DNA of 16,473 nt from JAWLBW01 sp041687475 (lineage in GTDB: Bacteria; J088; JAWLBW01), in contig JAWLBW010000077.1 in assembly GCA_041687475.1 (NCBI GenBank), forward strand, positions 1 to 16,473, read 5' to 3'. Each line of letters starts with the position of its first letter. Position 1 is the stretch's first letter. The notes under the pieces were generated by a model that was given only the letters and a program-made list of their open reading frames with translations, did no database searches and was not told the DNA's origin. Positions 1 through 7,185 of the stretch are shown here, in pieces. Made by a program: the position numbers and the translations under genes.

Positions 1-1587
1 CAGATTGGCCAGCGATTCTTCGAAAATGACGCCACGCACGTCCTGAAAGCTGAGAATACCCTGCATGCGACCGTCGTCGTCGACCACGGGAAAATAGGTT
101 TCCTGCGTGCGGGTAAACAGTTTGACCAGCTCGCGAAAGGGGGTACGCCTATTCACCACCGTAAAGCCGGGCTGCATGACGTCGCCCACCAGAATCGACG
201 ACAGTACCCCGGTGTCGCGGCCTTCTTCAAGGTCGATGCCGTGGCGGTGCAGTTCTTCTTCGTCGATGCTGCGACGGGCCACGCGGCTGCTCACCACCAG
301 CGCAAGTATGGACACGAACATCGCCGGAACCACGACTTCGTGCGTACCGGTCAACTCGAAAAGAAGAAACAGCGAAGTCAGCGGCGCGCGCGTAACGGCG
401 GTCAGAAACCCGCCCATGCCCACCACGGCAAAACTGGTAACCTGCACCGGCAATTCGGTATAGGACTGAATGAGGCTGGCAAACCCGGCGCCGAGCATGG
501 TGCCCAACACGAGGGGAGGTCCGAACATTCCCCCCACCATGCCCGAACCCAGCGTCAAAGCCGTTGCCACGGCCTTGGCAAAGAAGACGCCGATCAGGAA
601 AAGGGGAGGGTAAACCGCCGTGAGCGAGGCCTGAATAATGTTGTAGCCTGCCCCCATGACCTGGGGAAAAGCCACGGCAATGAGTCCGACCGAAACCGAG
701 CCGAAGATGAGCTTGGCGGCTTCGCTGCGCGGTGACCGACGAAAACGCTCGCGCACCCAGAAGAAGAAATGGGTGAACAGGCCCCCGAACAAGCCGCAGA
801 GAATGCCGAGCGCGCCGTACAGCAGCAGCTCCCACCCGTAGGTAATGGCGAACTCGGGCGTATAGAAAACCGATTCGCTGCCGAAGGCCCAGCGGGAAAC
901 GACGGTGCCGACACCGGCACTCAGCACGATGGCTCCGAAGCTCTCCAGTGCGTAATTGCCCAGCAGAACAATCTCAAAGGCAAAGAGCACGCCGGTAATC
1001 GGGGCGTTGAAGTTCGAGGCAATGGCCGCGGCAACACCACAGGCAACCAACAGGCGCATACGGCCGCCGCTCGCCTGAATGAATCGACCGAAGCTGGACC
1101 CGGCCGCGCCGCCCAGGGCGGCCACGGGACCTTCAAGACCGGCGCTCGCACCGCTTCCGATCGTTACGATGGCCGCAAACGATCGCCAGAGGGTATCGCG
1201 CAGGCGAACGATACCGCCGCGCAGATTCACCGCCACGAGGAAATTCGGAAAGTTGTAGCCGCCCTCGAAGTTGGGCACGAAGCGCCAGATGAGCCAGACG
1301 ATGAGCGCGCCTGACAGCGGCAGCAGAGGCAGCAGCAGGTAATGATAATCGAAGCGGGCGATGAGTACGGCGCCGCCTGCAAGCAGCTCTTCGAGCTTGT
1401 GGGTGTCGATGCCCATGAGGCCGGCCCAGAAGGTGCGCAGTGAGTGCGCGACTTCTTCGACACCGAAGCGAAAGCCGACGTTCAGCAGGCCCGAGATCAG
1501 GCCCACGGTCATCGCAATAATGAGAAGACGCGTCTGCTGGTGCAGCTTGAGGCGTTCCAGCAGGCGCGAAGGAATGGAAAAATTCAA
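1..1587 (-). CDS. CLC-family chloride channel with CBS domain (C-terminus outside window)
   Basis: Inner-membrane anion channel or transporter of the voltage-gated chloride channel (CLC) family. 529 codons are visible and the frame is still open at position 1. The second filter motif GSGASAGLEGP is at residues 144-154, with E152 as the gating glutamate. NAPITGVLFAFE follows at 194-205 and the third filter motif GGMFGP is at 352-357. Many hydrophobic helices run to about residue 435, and the first CBS domain starts near DVMQP (469). The frame has no ATG upstream of the first membrane helix. A stop lies just inside the end of glmS, and the best start is TTG at 1587-1585, with GGGG about a dozen bases before it. 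The gene follows glmS by 41 bp and may be cotranscribed. Two oddities: the usual first filter motif GSGIP appears as GYNFP, and the position of the proton glutamate of E. coli ClC (E203) is isoleucine 206. The family is certain; ion selectivity is not. Confidence 0.9.
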   Translation of the reverse strand, partial: MNFSIPSRLLERLKLHQQTRLLIIAMTVGLISGLLNVGFRFGVEEVAHSLRTFWAGLMGIDTHKLEELLAGGAVLIARFDYHYLLLPLLPLSGALIVWLIWRFVPNFEGGYNFPNFLVAVNLRGGIVRLRDTLWRSFAAIVTIGSGASAGLEGPVAALGGAAGSSFGRFIQASGGRMRLLVACGVAAAIASNFNAPITGVLFAFEIVLLGNYALESFGAIVLSAGVGTVVSRWAFGSESVFYTPEFAITYGWELLLYGALGILCGLFGGLFTHFFFWVRERFRRSPRSEAAKLIFGSVSVGLIAVAFPQVMGAGYNIIQASLTAVYPPLFLIGVFFAKAVATALTLGSGMVGGMFGPPLVLGTMLGAGFASLIQSYTELPVQVTSFAVVGMGGFLTAVTRAPLTSLFLLFELTGTHEVVVPAMFVSILALVVSSRVARRSIDEEELHRHGIDLEEGRDTGVLSSILVGDVMQPGFTVVNRRTPFRELVKLFTRTQETYFPVVDDDGRMQGILSFQDVRGVIFEESLANL

Positions 1588-1628
1588 ATTTCGGCGCCCC
1601 AGGCTAAGGCGTCGATCGGTTCGGCGAT

Positions 1629-3458
1629 TTATTCGACCGTAACGCTTTTCGCAAGGTTACGAGGCTGATCGACATCGTTACCGCGCAGTACCGCCACATG
1701 ATAGGACAGCAACTGGAGCGGCACCGATGCCAGAATGGGGTTCAGTTCGTCGCCCATGTCGGGAACGGAGAACAAATCGTCGGCGACCGACCGGATACGT
1801 TCATCACCTTCCGAAGCAATGGCGATGATCTTTCCGTCACGCGCCCGCGCCTCTTCAAGGTTGCTCAACATTTTCTCGTACGTCGTACCCCGCGTCGCCA
1901 CCACGACAACCGGCAGGTTTTCGTCGATGAGAGCGATAGGTCCGTGCTTCATCTCGCCGGCAGGGTACCCCTCGGCGTGAATGTACGAGATTTCCTTCAG
2001 TTTCAGCGCGCCTTCCAGGGCGATCGGGTAGTTGATGCCGCGGCCGAGAAAGAGAAAATCCCGGGCCCGCGCATACTTCTTACCGACCGCGAGCAGTGGA
2101 CTCGCCGAATCAATGACTTCCCCCAGTTTCTGAGGCAGGCTGATGAGCTGCTGCAGTCGCTGCGACAACTCGTCCTGGCTCAGAGCCTCCCGAACCTGCG
2201 CAAAATACAGCGCAAGCAGATAAAAGGCAGTAAGCTGCGTCGTGAACGCTTTCGTACTGGCCACCCCGATTTCAGGACCGGCATGGGTGTAGAGTACGTC
2301 GTCGCTCTCGCGCGCGATACTTGAATCGATGACATTGCAGATGGAAACCACCCGGGCGCCGCGGGCGCGAGCCTCGCGAATGGCGGCCAGCGTGTCGGCG
2401 GTCTCACCGCTCTGACTCACGCCGATGACCAGATGGCTCTCTTCGATGATCGGATCGCGATAACGGAATTCGCTTGCCAGGTCGACCTCGACCGGAATGC
2501 GGGCAAGCTTCTCAATCATGAACTTGCCTACCAATCCGGCGTGCCAGCTGGTGCCGCAGGCCACAATCGTTATGCGCTTCAGCGAGTCGAGTTCGGAGCG
2601 GCTGAACGAACACCCGTCGAGCTCGACGAGATTCCGTTCAAGCGAAACGCGCCCGGTAATCGTATCGGCCACGGCGCGCGGCTGCTCGTGAATTTCCTTG
2701 AGCATGAAATGCTCGTAGCCGTTTTTTTCGGCGGCGTCGGCATCCCAGGTAATTCGCTTTTTCTCGCGATAGACGGTATTTCCGGCCAGGTCGCAGATTG
2801 CGACCTCGTCGGCGGTCACTTCGGCAATATCGCCTTCGTGCAGCAGAATCACATCGCGGGTATAGGGCAGAATGGCCGGAATGTCGGAAGCCAGAAAGTT
2901 TTCGCCCTCGCCGAGACCGATTACCAGCGGTGCGTTCATGCGCGCGCCGATGAATTTTCCGGGCTCGCGCGGCGAGATGACGCCGATGGCGTAGGTACCG
3001 TGCACCTCTTCCAGCGCATTTCGAACGGCAAGGCTCAACGACTCGCCCTGCTCGACTCGGATGGCGATCAGGTGGGCGAAAATTTCGGTGTCGGTCTCGC
3101 TCTGAAAGACGTGACCCTGACTTTCGAGTTTTGCTCGCAGATCGCTGTGGTTCTCGATGATGCCGTTATGCACGACGACGACATCGCCGTAACGATGCGG
3201 GTGGGCGTTGATATCGCTCGGTTTGCCATGGGTCGCCCAGCGCGTGTGTCCGATGCCCAGGCTTCCAGCGACGGCATTTTCACGAAGGGCGTCTTCCAGA
3301 TTGGAAAGTTTTCCCTTACGACGGCATACGGCCAGCTCGCCCTGGTTGAGTACGGCAATACCCGCCGAGTCGTAACCGCGATATTCAAGCCGTCGCAAGC
3401 CGTCGACGAGTATATCCTGCGCCGCCTTCGAGCCGACGTATCCGACGATACCACACAT
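1629..3458 (-). CDS. glmS: Glutamine-fructose-6-phosphate aminotransferase (isomerizing)
   Basis: Makes glucosamine-6-phosphate from fructose-6-phosphate and glutamine, the entry step to UDP-GlcNAc for peptidoglycan and lipopolysaccharide. The product is 609 aa, the same length as E. coli GlmS. The N-terminal glutaminase domain starts MCGIVGYVG, so Cys2 is the nucleophile after Met removal; GHTRWATHG is at 70-78 and HNGIIEN at 97-103. Two SIS sugar-isomerase domains follow: CGTSWHAG at 301-308, then SQSGETADT, then the GVASTKAFTTQ segment. The C-terminal tail ends NLAKSVTVE, with the lysine matching E. coli K603. The start is supported by an AGGGAGG ribosome site on the minus strand (3472-3466), 7 bases from ATG. 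The gene is divergent from dnaA and leads into the CLC gene. No glmS ribozyme is visible in the leader. Confidence 0.98.
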   Translation of the reverse strand: MCGIVGYVGSKAAQDILVDGLRRLEYRGYDSAGIAVLNQGELAVCRRKGKLSNLEDALRENAVAGSLGIGHTRWATHGKPSDINAHPHRYGDVVVVHNGIIENHSDLRAKLESQGHVFQSETDTEIFAHLIAIRVEQGESLSLAVRNALEEVHGTYAIGVISPREPGKFIGARMNAPLVIGLGEGENFLASDIPAILPYTRDVILLHEGDIAEVTADEVAICDLAGNTVYREKKRITWDADAAEKNGYEHFMLKEIHEQPRAVADTITGRVSLERNLVELDGCSFSRSELDSLKRITIVACGTSWHAGLVGKFMIEKLARIPVEVDLASEFRYRDPIIEESHLVIGVSQSGETADTLAAIREARARGARVVSICNVIDSSIARESDDVLYTHAGPEIGVASTKAFTTQLTAFYLLALYFAQVREALSQDELSQRLQQLISLPQKLGEVIDSASPLLAVGKKYARARDFLFLGRGINYPIALEGALKLKEISYIHAEGYPAGEMKHGPIALIDENLPVVVVATRGTTYEKMLSNLEEARARDGKIIAIASEGDERIRSVADDLFSVPDMGDELNPILASVPLQLLSYHVAVLRGNDVDQPRNLAKSVTVE

Positions 3459-3539
3459 GCAAGAGCCTCCCTGGTTCCTTCCCCGTATCCGAGCGAGCGT
3501 TTCAACCTAAGGCGTCGACCATTCGGTCTGCCTGATCCC

Positions 3540-3569
3540 ATTCTACTCAATGCGTCTGGAACGCCGCAA
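3540..3569 (-). promoter_or_regulatory. Possible glmS promoter
   Basis: On the minus strand, TTGCGG (3569-3564) and TAGAAT (3545-3540) are separated by 18 bases and would start transcription about 75 bases before the glmS ATG. The -10 matches consensus at five of six positions and the -35 only at three, so the call is weak. Confidence 0.3.
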
Positions 3570-3831
3570 ACCTCTCGGCCCCTGTTTGTGCCCATGGTCG
3601 GCTGGCTATTGACAGATACCGGTAATTAATCGAACATTGGTTGGTCACTGGGGGCACTACCCCCAAGCGGCTGCTGAGAAAGCCCATCGCACGGCGATCA
3701 AGGACAGAAGCTGTCTTTTCTGGCTGATCGGTCAGGATGAGCGCAAGTCGGCTTCGGAAGCCGATCTGCGAGCTCGGGCAGATCGCCTGGATCGTCTATC
3801 TATATCAGATCTGGGCGATCTTTTCTTTGCC

Positions 3832-3857
3832 TTGACACCCCCCGTCATTTTGATAAG
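3832..3857 (+). promoter_or_regulatory. Possible upstream dnaA promoter
   Basis: A perfect TTGACA at 3832-3837 is followed by GATAAG at 3852-3857. The spacer is only 14 bases, shorter than usual for sigma-70, which weakens the call. It would give a leader of over 200 bases before dnaA. Confidence 0.22.
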
Positions 3858-3976
3858 CTGACGATCCCGTTGCGTTACCGCCGGTCGGTTACCGGATCGC
3901 AAAGTCGAACAGCCTTGACCGACCGACGGCCGGGCAACCGGTCGAAACACTGCGGCGGCGCCTTGATGTGCCTGCT

Positions 3977-3985
3977 TGTGGAAAA
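3977..3985 (-). promoter_or_regulatory. DnaA box, one mismatch
   Basis: TGTGGAAAA on the plus strand reads TTTTCCACA on the minus strand. This fits the relaxed consensus TTWTNCACA and differs from TTATCCACA at one base. Confidence 0.5.
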
Positions 3986-4052
3986 ACGATCGGGATTGCC
4001 TGATCAATCGAAATTCTGTCTGTCTTTTCGTCCAGTTACGGCCGTTACCGCC

Positions 4053-4061
4053 TGTGGATAA
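4053..4061 (-). promoter_or_regulatory. DnaA box, perfect consensus
   Basis: TGTGGATAA on the plus strand is a perfect TTATCCACA box on the minus strand, 24 bases before the dnaA start codon. It overlaps a possible -10 element, so DnaA bound here could repress its own gene. Confidence 0.75.
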
Positions 4062-4062
4062 T
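4057..4062 (+). promoter_or_regulatory. Possible dnaA -10 element inside the DnaA box
   Basis: GATAAT matches TATAAT at five of six positions and would start transcription roughly 17 bases before the GTG of dnaA. No good -35 is visible at 16-18 bases, so this is tentative. Its overlap with the DnaA box fits the autoregulation known for dnaA in other bacteria. Confidence 0.33.
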
Positions 4063-4085
4063 GTGTCAGTAAACGGAGCCGTTTT

Positions 4086-5498
4086 GTGCCTGTAACGATG
4101 CCGACCGAACCAACTTGGAATGCCGTAGCGCGGCAGATCTCGACCATGGTCAACGACAACATGTTCGATATCTGGTTCCGACCGCTGCGTCAGGTGTCGT
4201 GTGTCGACAATCTGCTCATTCTGGCGGCGCCCGACGATTACCATCGAAAGTGGGTCAGCGACAAGTACGCCGAAATGCTGCGTGTGGCGGCAGGCATGGT
4301 GGTTCCCGGAATTCGGGTCGAGGTCATTGTTCAGGCTTCGGGTGAGCAGGTCACCGACGCTCCGGTTGCCGAGCCGGTCGAAGCACTCGTTGCGGTCGAA
4401 GCCGCTGCCGCGCTTCAGGAAGATGCTTCGCTTCAGGCGCCCATTTCCGATAGCGAGAGCCCCCATCGAGCACGTTTGAATCCCCAGCTCGATCCCAAGT
4501 ACACGTTCGACAGCTTCGTCATCGGTTTGAGCAATCAGGTAGCCCACGCCAGTGCGCTTGCCGTCGCCGACCGCCTGGGTTCGTACAATCCTCTGTTCAT
4601 TGCCGGTGGGGCCGGCCTGGGAAAGACGCACCTGCTGCATGCCATCGGTCACCGGTTCTACCAGAGAACCGGGGGTCGCAAGCGTACCTTCTGCCTGTCG
4701 GCCGAACGGTTCATGAACGAGTACGTGAGCGCGATTCAGCGCGGTAAAGCCATTGATTTCAAGGAACGCTATCGCCGCGACTGCGACCTTCTGCTCATCG
4801 ACGACGTGCACACGATGGCGGGAAAAGAGGGTACGCAGGAAGAGTTTTTTCACATCTTCAATTCACTGCACGCAGCCGGCAAGCAGATTGTACTGACCTC
4901 CGACAAGTATCCGAAAGACATGTCGGGCCTGGAAGAGCGGCTGCGGTCGCGGTTCGAATGGGGCCTCATCGCCGACATTCAGCCGCCCGACACCGAAACC
5001 AAGCTGGCTATCATCTGGCGCAAAACCGAAGCCATGCGCCTTGAGTTACCCAACGAGGTCGCTCTCTTTCTGGCCTCGATGCCGACGACGAATGTTCGCG
5101 ACCTCGAAGGTTATCTCACCCGTATTCGCGCGTACAGCGAATTCCAGAACCAGCCCGTTACCCTTTCGTTCGCCCAGCGGGTGCTGTCGATTCACATGGG
5201 CGAGCCCAAGGTCATCTCGACCGACGACATTATTCGAAAAGTCTCCGACTTCTATAATGTACGCCCCATCGATTTGAAATCGTCGAGTCGCAAAGCCTCG
5301 TTGACATTGCCGCGCCATGTGGCCATGTACCTGGTGCGCGAGCTGACCGAGCTCAGTTTTCCCGAAATCGGTCAACGGTTCGGTCGCAATCATGCCACCG
5401 TCATTCACGCCTGCGACAACGTACGCAAACGCCGTCAGTCCGATCCGCACTTCGAAGCGGTGGTGACGGCGCTGAAGAAATCGTGCAGCAACGCCTGA
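4086..5498 (+). CDS. dnaA: Chromosomal replication initiator protein DnaA
   Basis: Binds DnaA boxes, oligomerises with ATP, opens the origin and loads the helicase. The product is 470 aa. Domain I covers about 1-85 (WFRPLRQ, WVSDKYAEML), followed by an acidic Ala/Glu-rich linker to about 130. The AAA+ domain has Walker A GGAGLGKTH at 174-182, Walker B LLLIDD at 235-240 and RLRSRFEWG around R289, the expected arginine finger. Domain IV ends in the box-binding signature FGRNHATVIHA at 432-442. In that signature the usual GRDH-T has asparagine at 435, matching E. coli D433, which is uncommon to my knowledge. The GTG start at 4086 is chosen because GGAG at 4075-4078 lies 7 bases upstream; an in-frame ATG at 4098 would be 19 bases from it. 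Putative origin sequence lies on both sides. Confidence 0.97.
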   Translation: MPVTMPTEPTWNAVARQISTMVNDNMFDIWFRPLRQVSCVDNLLILAAPDDYHRKWVSDKYAEMLRVAAGMVVPGIRVEVIVQASGEQVTDAPVAEPVEALVAVEAAAALQEDASLQAPISDSESPHRARLNPQLDPKYTFDSFVIGLSNQVAHASALAVADRLGSYNPLFIAGGAGLGKTHLLHAIGHRFYQRTGGRKRTFCLSAERFMNEYVSAIQRGKAIDFKERYRRDCDLLLIDDVHTMAGKEGTQEEFFHIFNSLHAAGKQIVLTSDKYPKDMSGLEERLRSRFEWGLIADIQPPDTETKLAIIWRKTEAMRLELPNEVALFLASMPTTNVRDLEGYLTRIRAYSEFQNQPVTLSFAQRVLSIHMGEPKVISTDDIIRKVSDFYNVRPIDLKSSSRKASLTLPRHVAMYLVRELTELSFPEIGQRFGRNHATVIHACDNVRKRRQSDPHFEAVVTALKKSCSNA

Positions 5499-5528
5499 AC
5501 GTTGCGGTCGCGCTTACGCGCCCATTTT
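5488..5528 (+). terminator. Possible dnaA terminator (tandem weak hairpins)
   Basis: GCAACG (5488-5493) and CGTTGC (5500-5505) form a 6-bp stem across the dnaA stop codon. GCGC-TTAC-GCGC (5510-5521) follows, then CCATTTT. The stems are short and the T run is only four bases. Confidence 0.3.
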
Positions 5529-5676
5529 AAGTGAAGAGCTTTTGACAGGAGACCGCGGGGATCGCTGAGGGGTTGCTGCCCGAAACGATGGCTTGCGCCC
5601 TTCCCCCGACCCTTTCTTTTTCTTCTGCGTGCATTCGGAGTGCCCATTCTTCTGAAGGCAGACCTTTCGGCACGCG

Positions 5677-5704
5677 ACCGGTCACCGGTCACTGGTCACC
5701 AACC
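5677..5704 (+). repeat. Heptamer repeat, ACCGGTC type
   Basis: Three consecutive 7-base units (ACCGGTC, ACCGGTC, ACTGGTC) are followed by a decayed ACCAACC. Looser ACC-rich heptamers reappear near 5733-5753 in the same 7-base phase (GTAACCT, ATCACCT). They resemble the short tandem repeats found in intergenic DNA of many bacteria, such as the cyanobacterial heptamers. Confidence 0.7.
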
Positions 5705-5833
5705 GTGCATCCGTGCTGGATCCTCGCCACACGTAACCTATCACCTTTCACCAAACGTGCAACCTGTCAACAACCCTGTAAGCAGATCCGATCCTACCCT
5801 GTGCGCACCCGTCGATCGGAACTGTCAGTGAAT

Positions 5834-5842
5834 TGTGAATAA
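5834..5842 (-). promoter_or_regulatory. DnaA box, TTATTCACA
   Basis: TGTGAATAA on the plus strand reads TTATTCACA on the minus strand, fully matching TTATNCACA. It lies in the dnaA-dnaN gap, next to a GATC at 5844. Confidence 0.6.
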
Positions 5843-5911
5843 CGATCGCCTCGCGGATTTCCGCATGGTTTCCGGCAATCGGACGACACGTTTTTTCATG
5901 GGTTTCCAACA

Positions 5912-5925
5912 GGTGACGGGTGACC
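5912..5925 (-). repeat. Two heptamers inverted relative to the 5677 array
   Basis: GGTGACG and GGTGACC are adjacent 7-base units. GGTGACC is the reverse complement of the GGTCACC found across unit borders in the 5677-5704 array, so the two arrays face each other about 210 bases apart. The unit also supplies the possible -35 of the dnaN promoter. Confidence 0.5.
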
Positions 5926-5941
5926 TTTTTTCGTGTAGAAT
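5913..5941 (+). promoter_or_regulatory. Possible dnaN promoter
   Basis: GTGACG (5913-5918) and TAGAAT (5936-5941) are 17 bases apart, matching sigma-70 consensus at four and five of six positions. The leader would be about 115 bases and include the box at 5967 and the T-rich tract, so DnaA binding there could affect dnaN expression. Confidence 0.45.
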
Positions 5942-5966
5942 AGGTGGCTTACGTCGAAGTAAGGGC

Positions 5967-5975
5967 TTATCAACA
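5967..5975 (+). promoter_or_regulatory. DnaA box variant TTATCAACA
   Basis: TTATCAACA differs from TTATCCACA at one position. It directly precedes a GATC (5976) and the (CTT)4/T-rich tract, the arrangement expected of a box bordering an unwinding element. Confidence 0.45.
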
Positions 5976-6063
5976 GATCCTTCTTCTTCTTCTTCTTTTT
6001 TTACTTTCTCTCTCTTTCTATAAAAGAGAAAAAGCACCCCCTTTCGCCGCATGCGAGGTTGAC

Positions 6064-7176
6064 GTGGAATTCCGGATTGCGAAGGACGAGTTCCTGAAGG
6101 GTCTTTCTGTAACCCAGAGCGTCGTGGAAAAGCGCAACACGATGCCGATTCTGGCCAACATACTCATTCGTGGTTCAGGCGGTCAGCTGCAGCTCGTCGC
6201 CACCGACCTGGAAGTCGGTGTCTCGGCCCGTATTTCGGCCGATGTGGTCACGAGCGGATCGCTCAGCCTGAACGCAAAAAAGCTCTACGACATCGTCAAG
6301 GAGCTGCCCGAGGGTGAGGTTCGCGTTCGGAGCGGAGACGGCTTCAACGTCGAAATTTCGAGCGGACGCAGCCGGTTTAACGTGCTGGGTCTCGATCCGG
6401 AAGACTTCCCCCAGGTGCAGGAGTATCCCGACGCCAGTTATTTCGCACTTCCGGCCGCGGTATTGGGCGACATGATCTCGAAGACGATCTTCGCCGTCTC
6501 GACCGACGAAACCCGATTCAACCTGAACGGTATCTATATCGAACGGGGCGAGCATGGTCTGCGTCTGGTGGCTACCGACGGCCATCGCCTCAGCCTGGTT
6601 GAGCGTGAAGTCGAAAACATCGACGCGCTTCCGCTGGCCAAGGGTGTCATTGTTCCCCGTAAGGGTTTTGCTGAGCTGAAGAAGCACCTCGACGGCGGTC
6701 AGTTCGAGCTGTCGTTTTCGGGCAACAACTGCGTGGGTCGCCGTGAGAACCTGGTGCTGACGATGCGCCTCATCGACGGTGAATTTCCCGATTATCGTGT
6801 TGTCGTGCCGAAAGGCAGCAGCAAGAAGGTGCTGGTCGACCGCCAGGCGCTTACCGATTCGCTTCGCCGCGTGAGTCTGCTGTCGCCCGAAAAGTTCAAG
6901 GGCGTCAAGCTGAGTCTTTCGAGCGGAACGTTGAAGATTTCGTCGAGCAATCCGGAAATGGGTGATGCATCGGAAGAAATCGATGCGCAGTATGAAGGCG
7001 ATTCGATGGAAATCGGTTTCAACGCCCGGTATCTGCTCGACGTTATTGCCGAAATCGGTTCCGAAAAAGTCTTTCTCGGCTTGAACGACGATGTGAGTCA
7101 GGGTGTCATCGCTCCGGTCGTCGACGGCGAAGGCGATCTGACCTACACCAACGTCATCATGCCGATGCGCATCTGA
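6064..7176 (+). CDS. dnaN: DNA polymerase III beta subunit (sliding clamp)
   Basis: Ring-shaped clamp that holds DNA polymerase III and repair enzymes on DNA. From the GTG start at 6064 the product is 370 aa, normal for DnaN. It begins (M)EFRIAKDEFLKGL, then VVEKRNTMPILANI, a segment typical of the first clamp domain. Later marks are LVATDGHRL in the middle domain and the C-terminal MPMRI that sits by the clamp's partner-binding pocket. The frame is open upstream to 5944, but that part would translate the T-rich leader. GTG is preferred because GAGG (6055-6058) lies 5 bases before it and the protein then begins where the family does. recF starts 9 bases downstream, so the two are probably cotranscribed. 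Confidence 0.96.
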   Translation: MEFRIAKDEFLKGLSVTQSVVEKRNTMPILANILIRGSGGQLQLVATDLEVGVSARISADVVTSGSLSLNAKKLYDIVKELPEGEVRVRSGDGFNVEISSGRSRFNVLGLDPEDFPQVQEYPDASYFALPAAVLGDMISKTIFAVSTDETRFNLNGIYIERGEHGLRLVATDGHRLSLVEREVENIDALPLAKGVIVPRKGFAELKKHLDGGQFELSFSGNNCVGRRENLVLTMRLIDGEFPDYRVVVPKGSSKKVLVDRQALTDSLRRVSLLSPEKFKGVKLSLSSGTLKISSSNPEMGDASEEIDAQYEGDSMEIGFNARYLLDVIAEIGSEKVFLGLNDDVSQGVIAPVVDGEGDLTYTNVIMPMRI

Positions 7177-7185
7177 CGAAGCGCC

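Larger units (their letters stand above)
3649..4062. other. oriC: Candidate replication origin, left lobe (glmS-dnaA intergenic)
   Basis: The 627-bp gap between divergent glmS and dnaA has no convincing gene. It holds a chain of inverted repeats: TGGGGG/CCCCCA (3649-3665), GACAG/CTGTC followed by TTTT (3703-3719), TCGGCTTC/GAAGCCGA (3748-3764), GATCTGC/GCAGATC (3763-3784) and GATCGCC/GGCGATC (3781-3820). There are eleven GATC sites between 3696 and 4005. GATCTTTTCTTTG at 3817-3829 matches the E. coli 13-mer consensus GATCTNTTNTTTT at ten of eleven defined positions. Two DnaA boxes lie at 3977 and 4053. Together with dnaA next door, this fits an origin. It could be only the dnaA regulatory region, with the unwinding site on the other side of dnaA. 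Confidence 0.55.
5499..6063. other. dnaA-dnaN intergenic region, candidate right lobe of the origin
   Basis: 565 bp without a convincing gene. It contains degenerate heptamers (5677-5704 and 5912-5925), DnaA boxes at 5834 and 5967, seven GATC sites and, immediately before dnaN, a T-rich tract at 5980-6032. That tract starts with (CTT)4, runs into a T run, and ends with a 7-bp TCTCTTT/AAAGAGA hairpin. It is the most AT-rich stretch near the origin and is a candidate unwinding element beside the 5967 box. Origins split around dnaA are known in Bacillus and Helicobacter. No DnaA-trio pattern is clear. Confidence 0.45.

Noticed and set aside
3459..3540. glmS ribozyme/riboswitch
   Set aside because: The leader is short and lacks the conserved core; the element is mainly a Gram-positive feature.
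2433..3629. Long plus-strand open frame opposite glmS
   Set aside because: Fully antisense to the first part of glmS; low-complexity translation without family features.
3732..4853. Long minus-strand open frame (373 codons) opposite dnaA
   Set aside because: It overlaps a certain dnaA gene and the GATC/hairpin region, has no recognisable domain, and mirrors the codon bias of dnaA.
5542..5570. Promoter from TTGACA at 5542
   Set aside because: No -10-like sequence occurs 16-18 bases downstream.
5573..5842. Plus-strand open frame of 89 codons in the dnaA-dnaN gap
   Set aside because: It runs through the heptamer repeats and DnaA box, has no ribosome site and no protein-like pattern.
5944..6063. 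N-terminal extension of dnaN from ATG 5944
   Set aside because: It would translate the T-rich tract into a poly-Leu stretch; the GTG at 6064 has a ribosome site and begins where the family begins.
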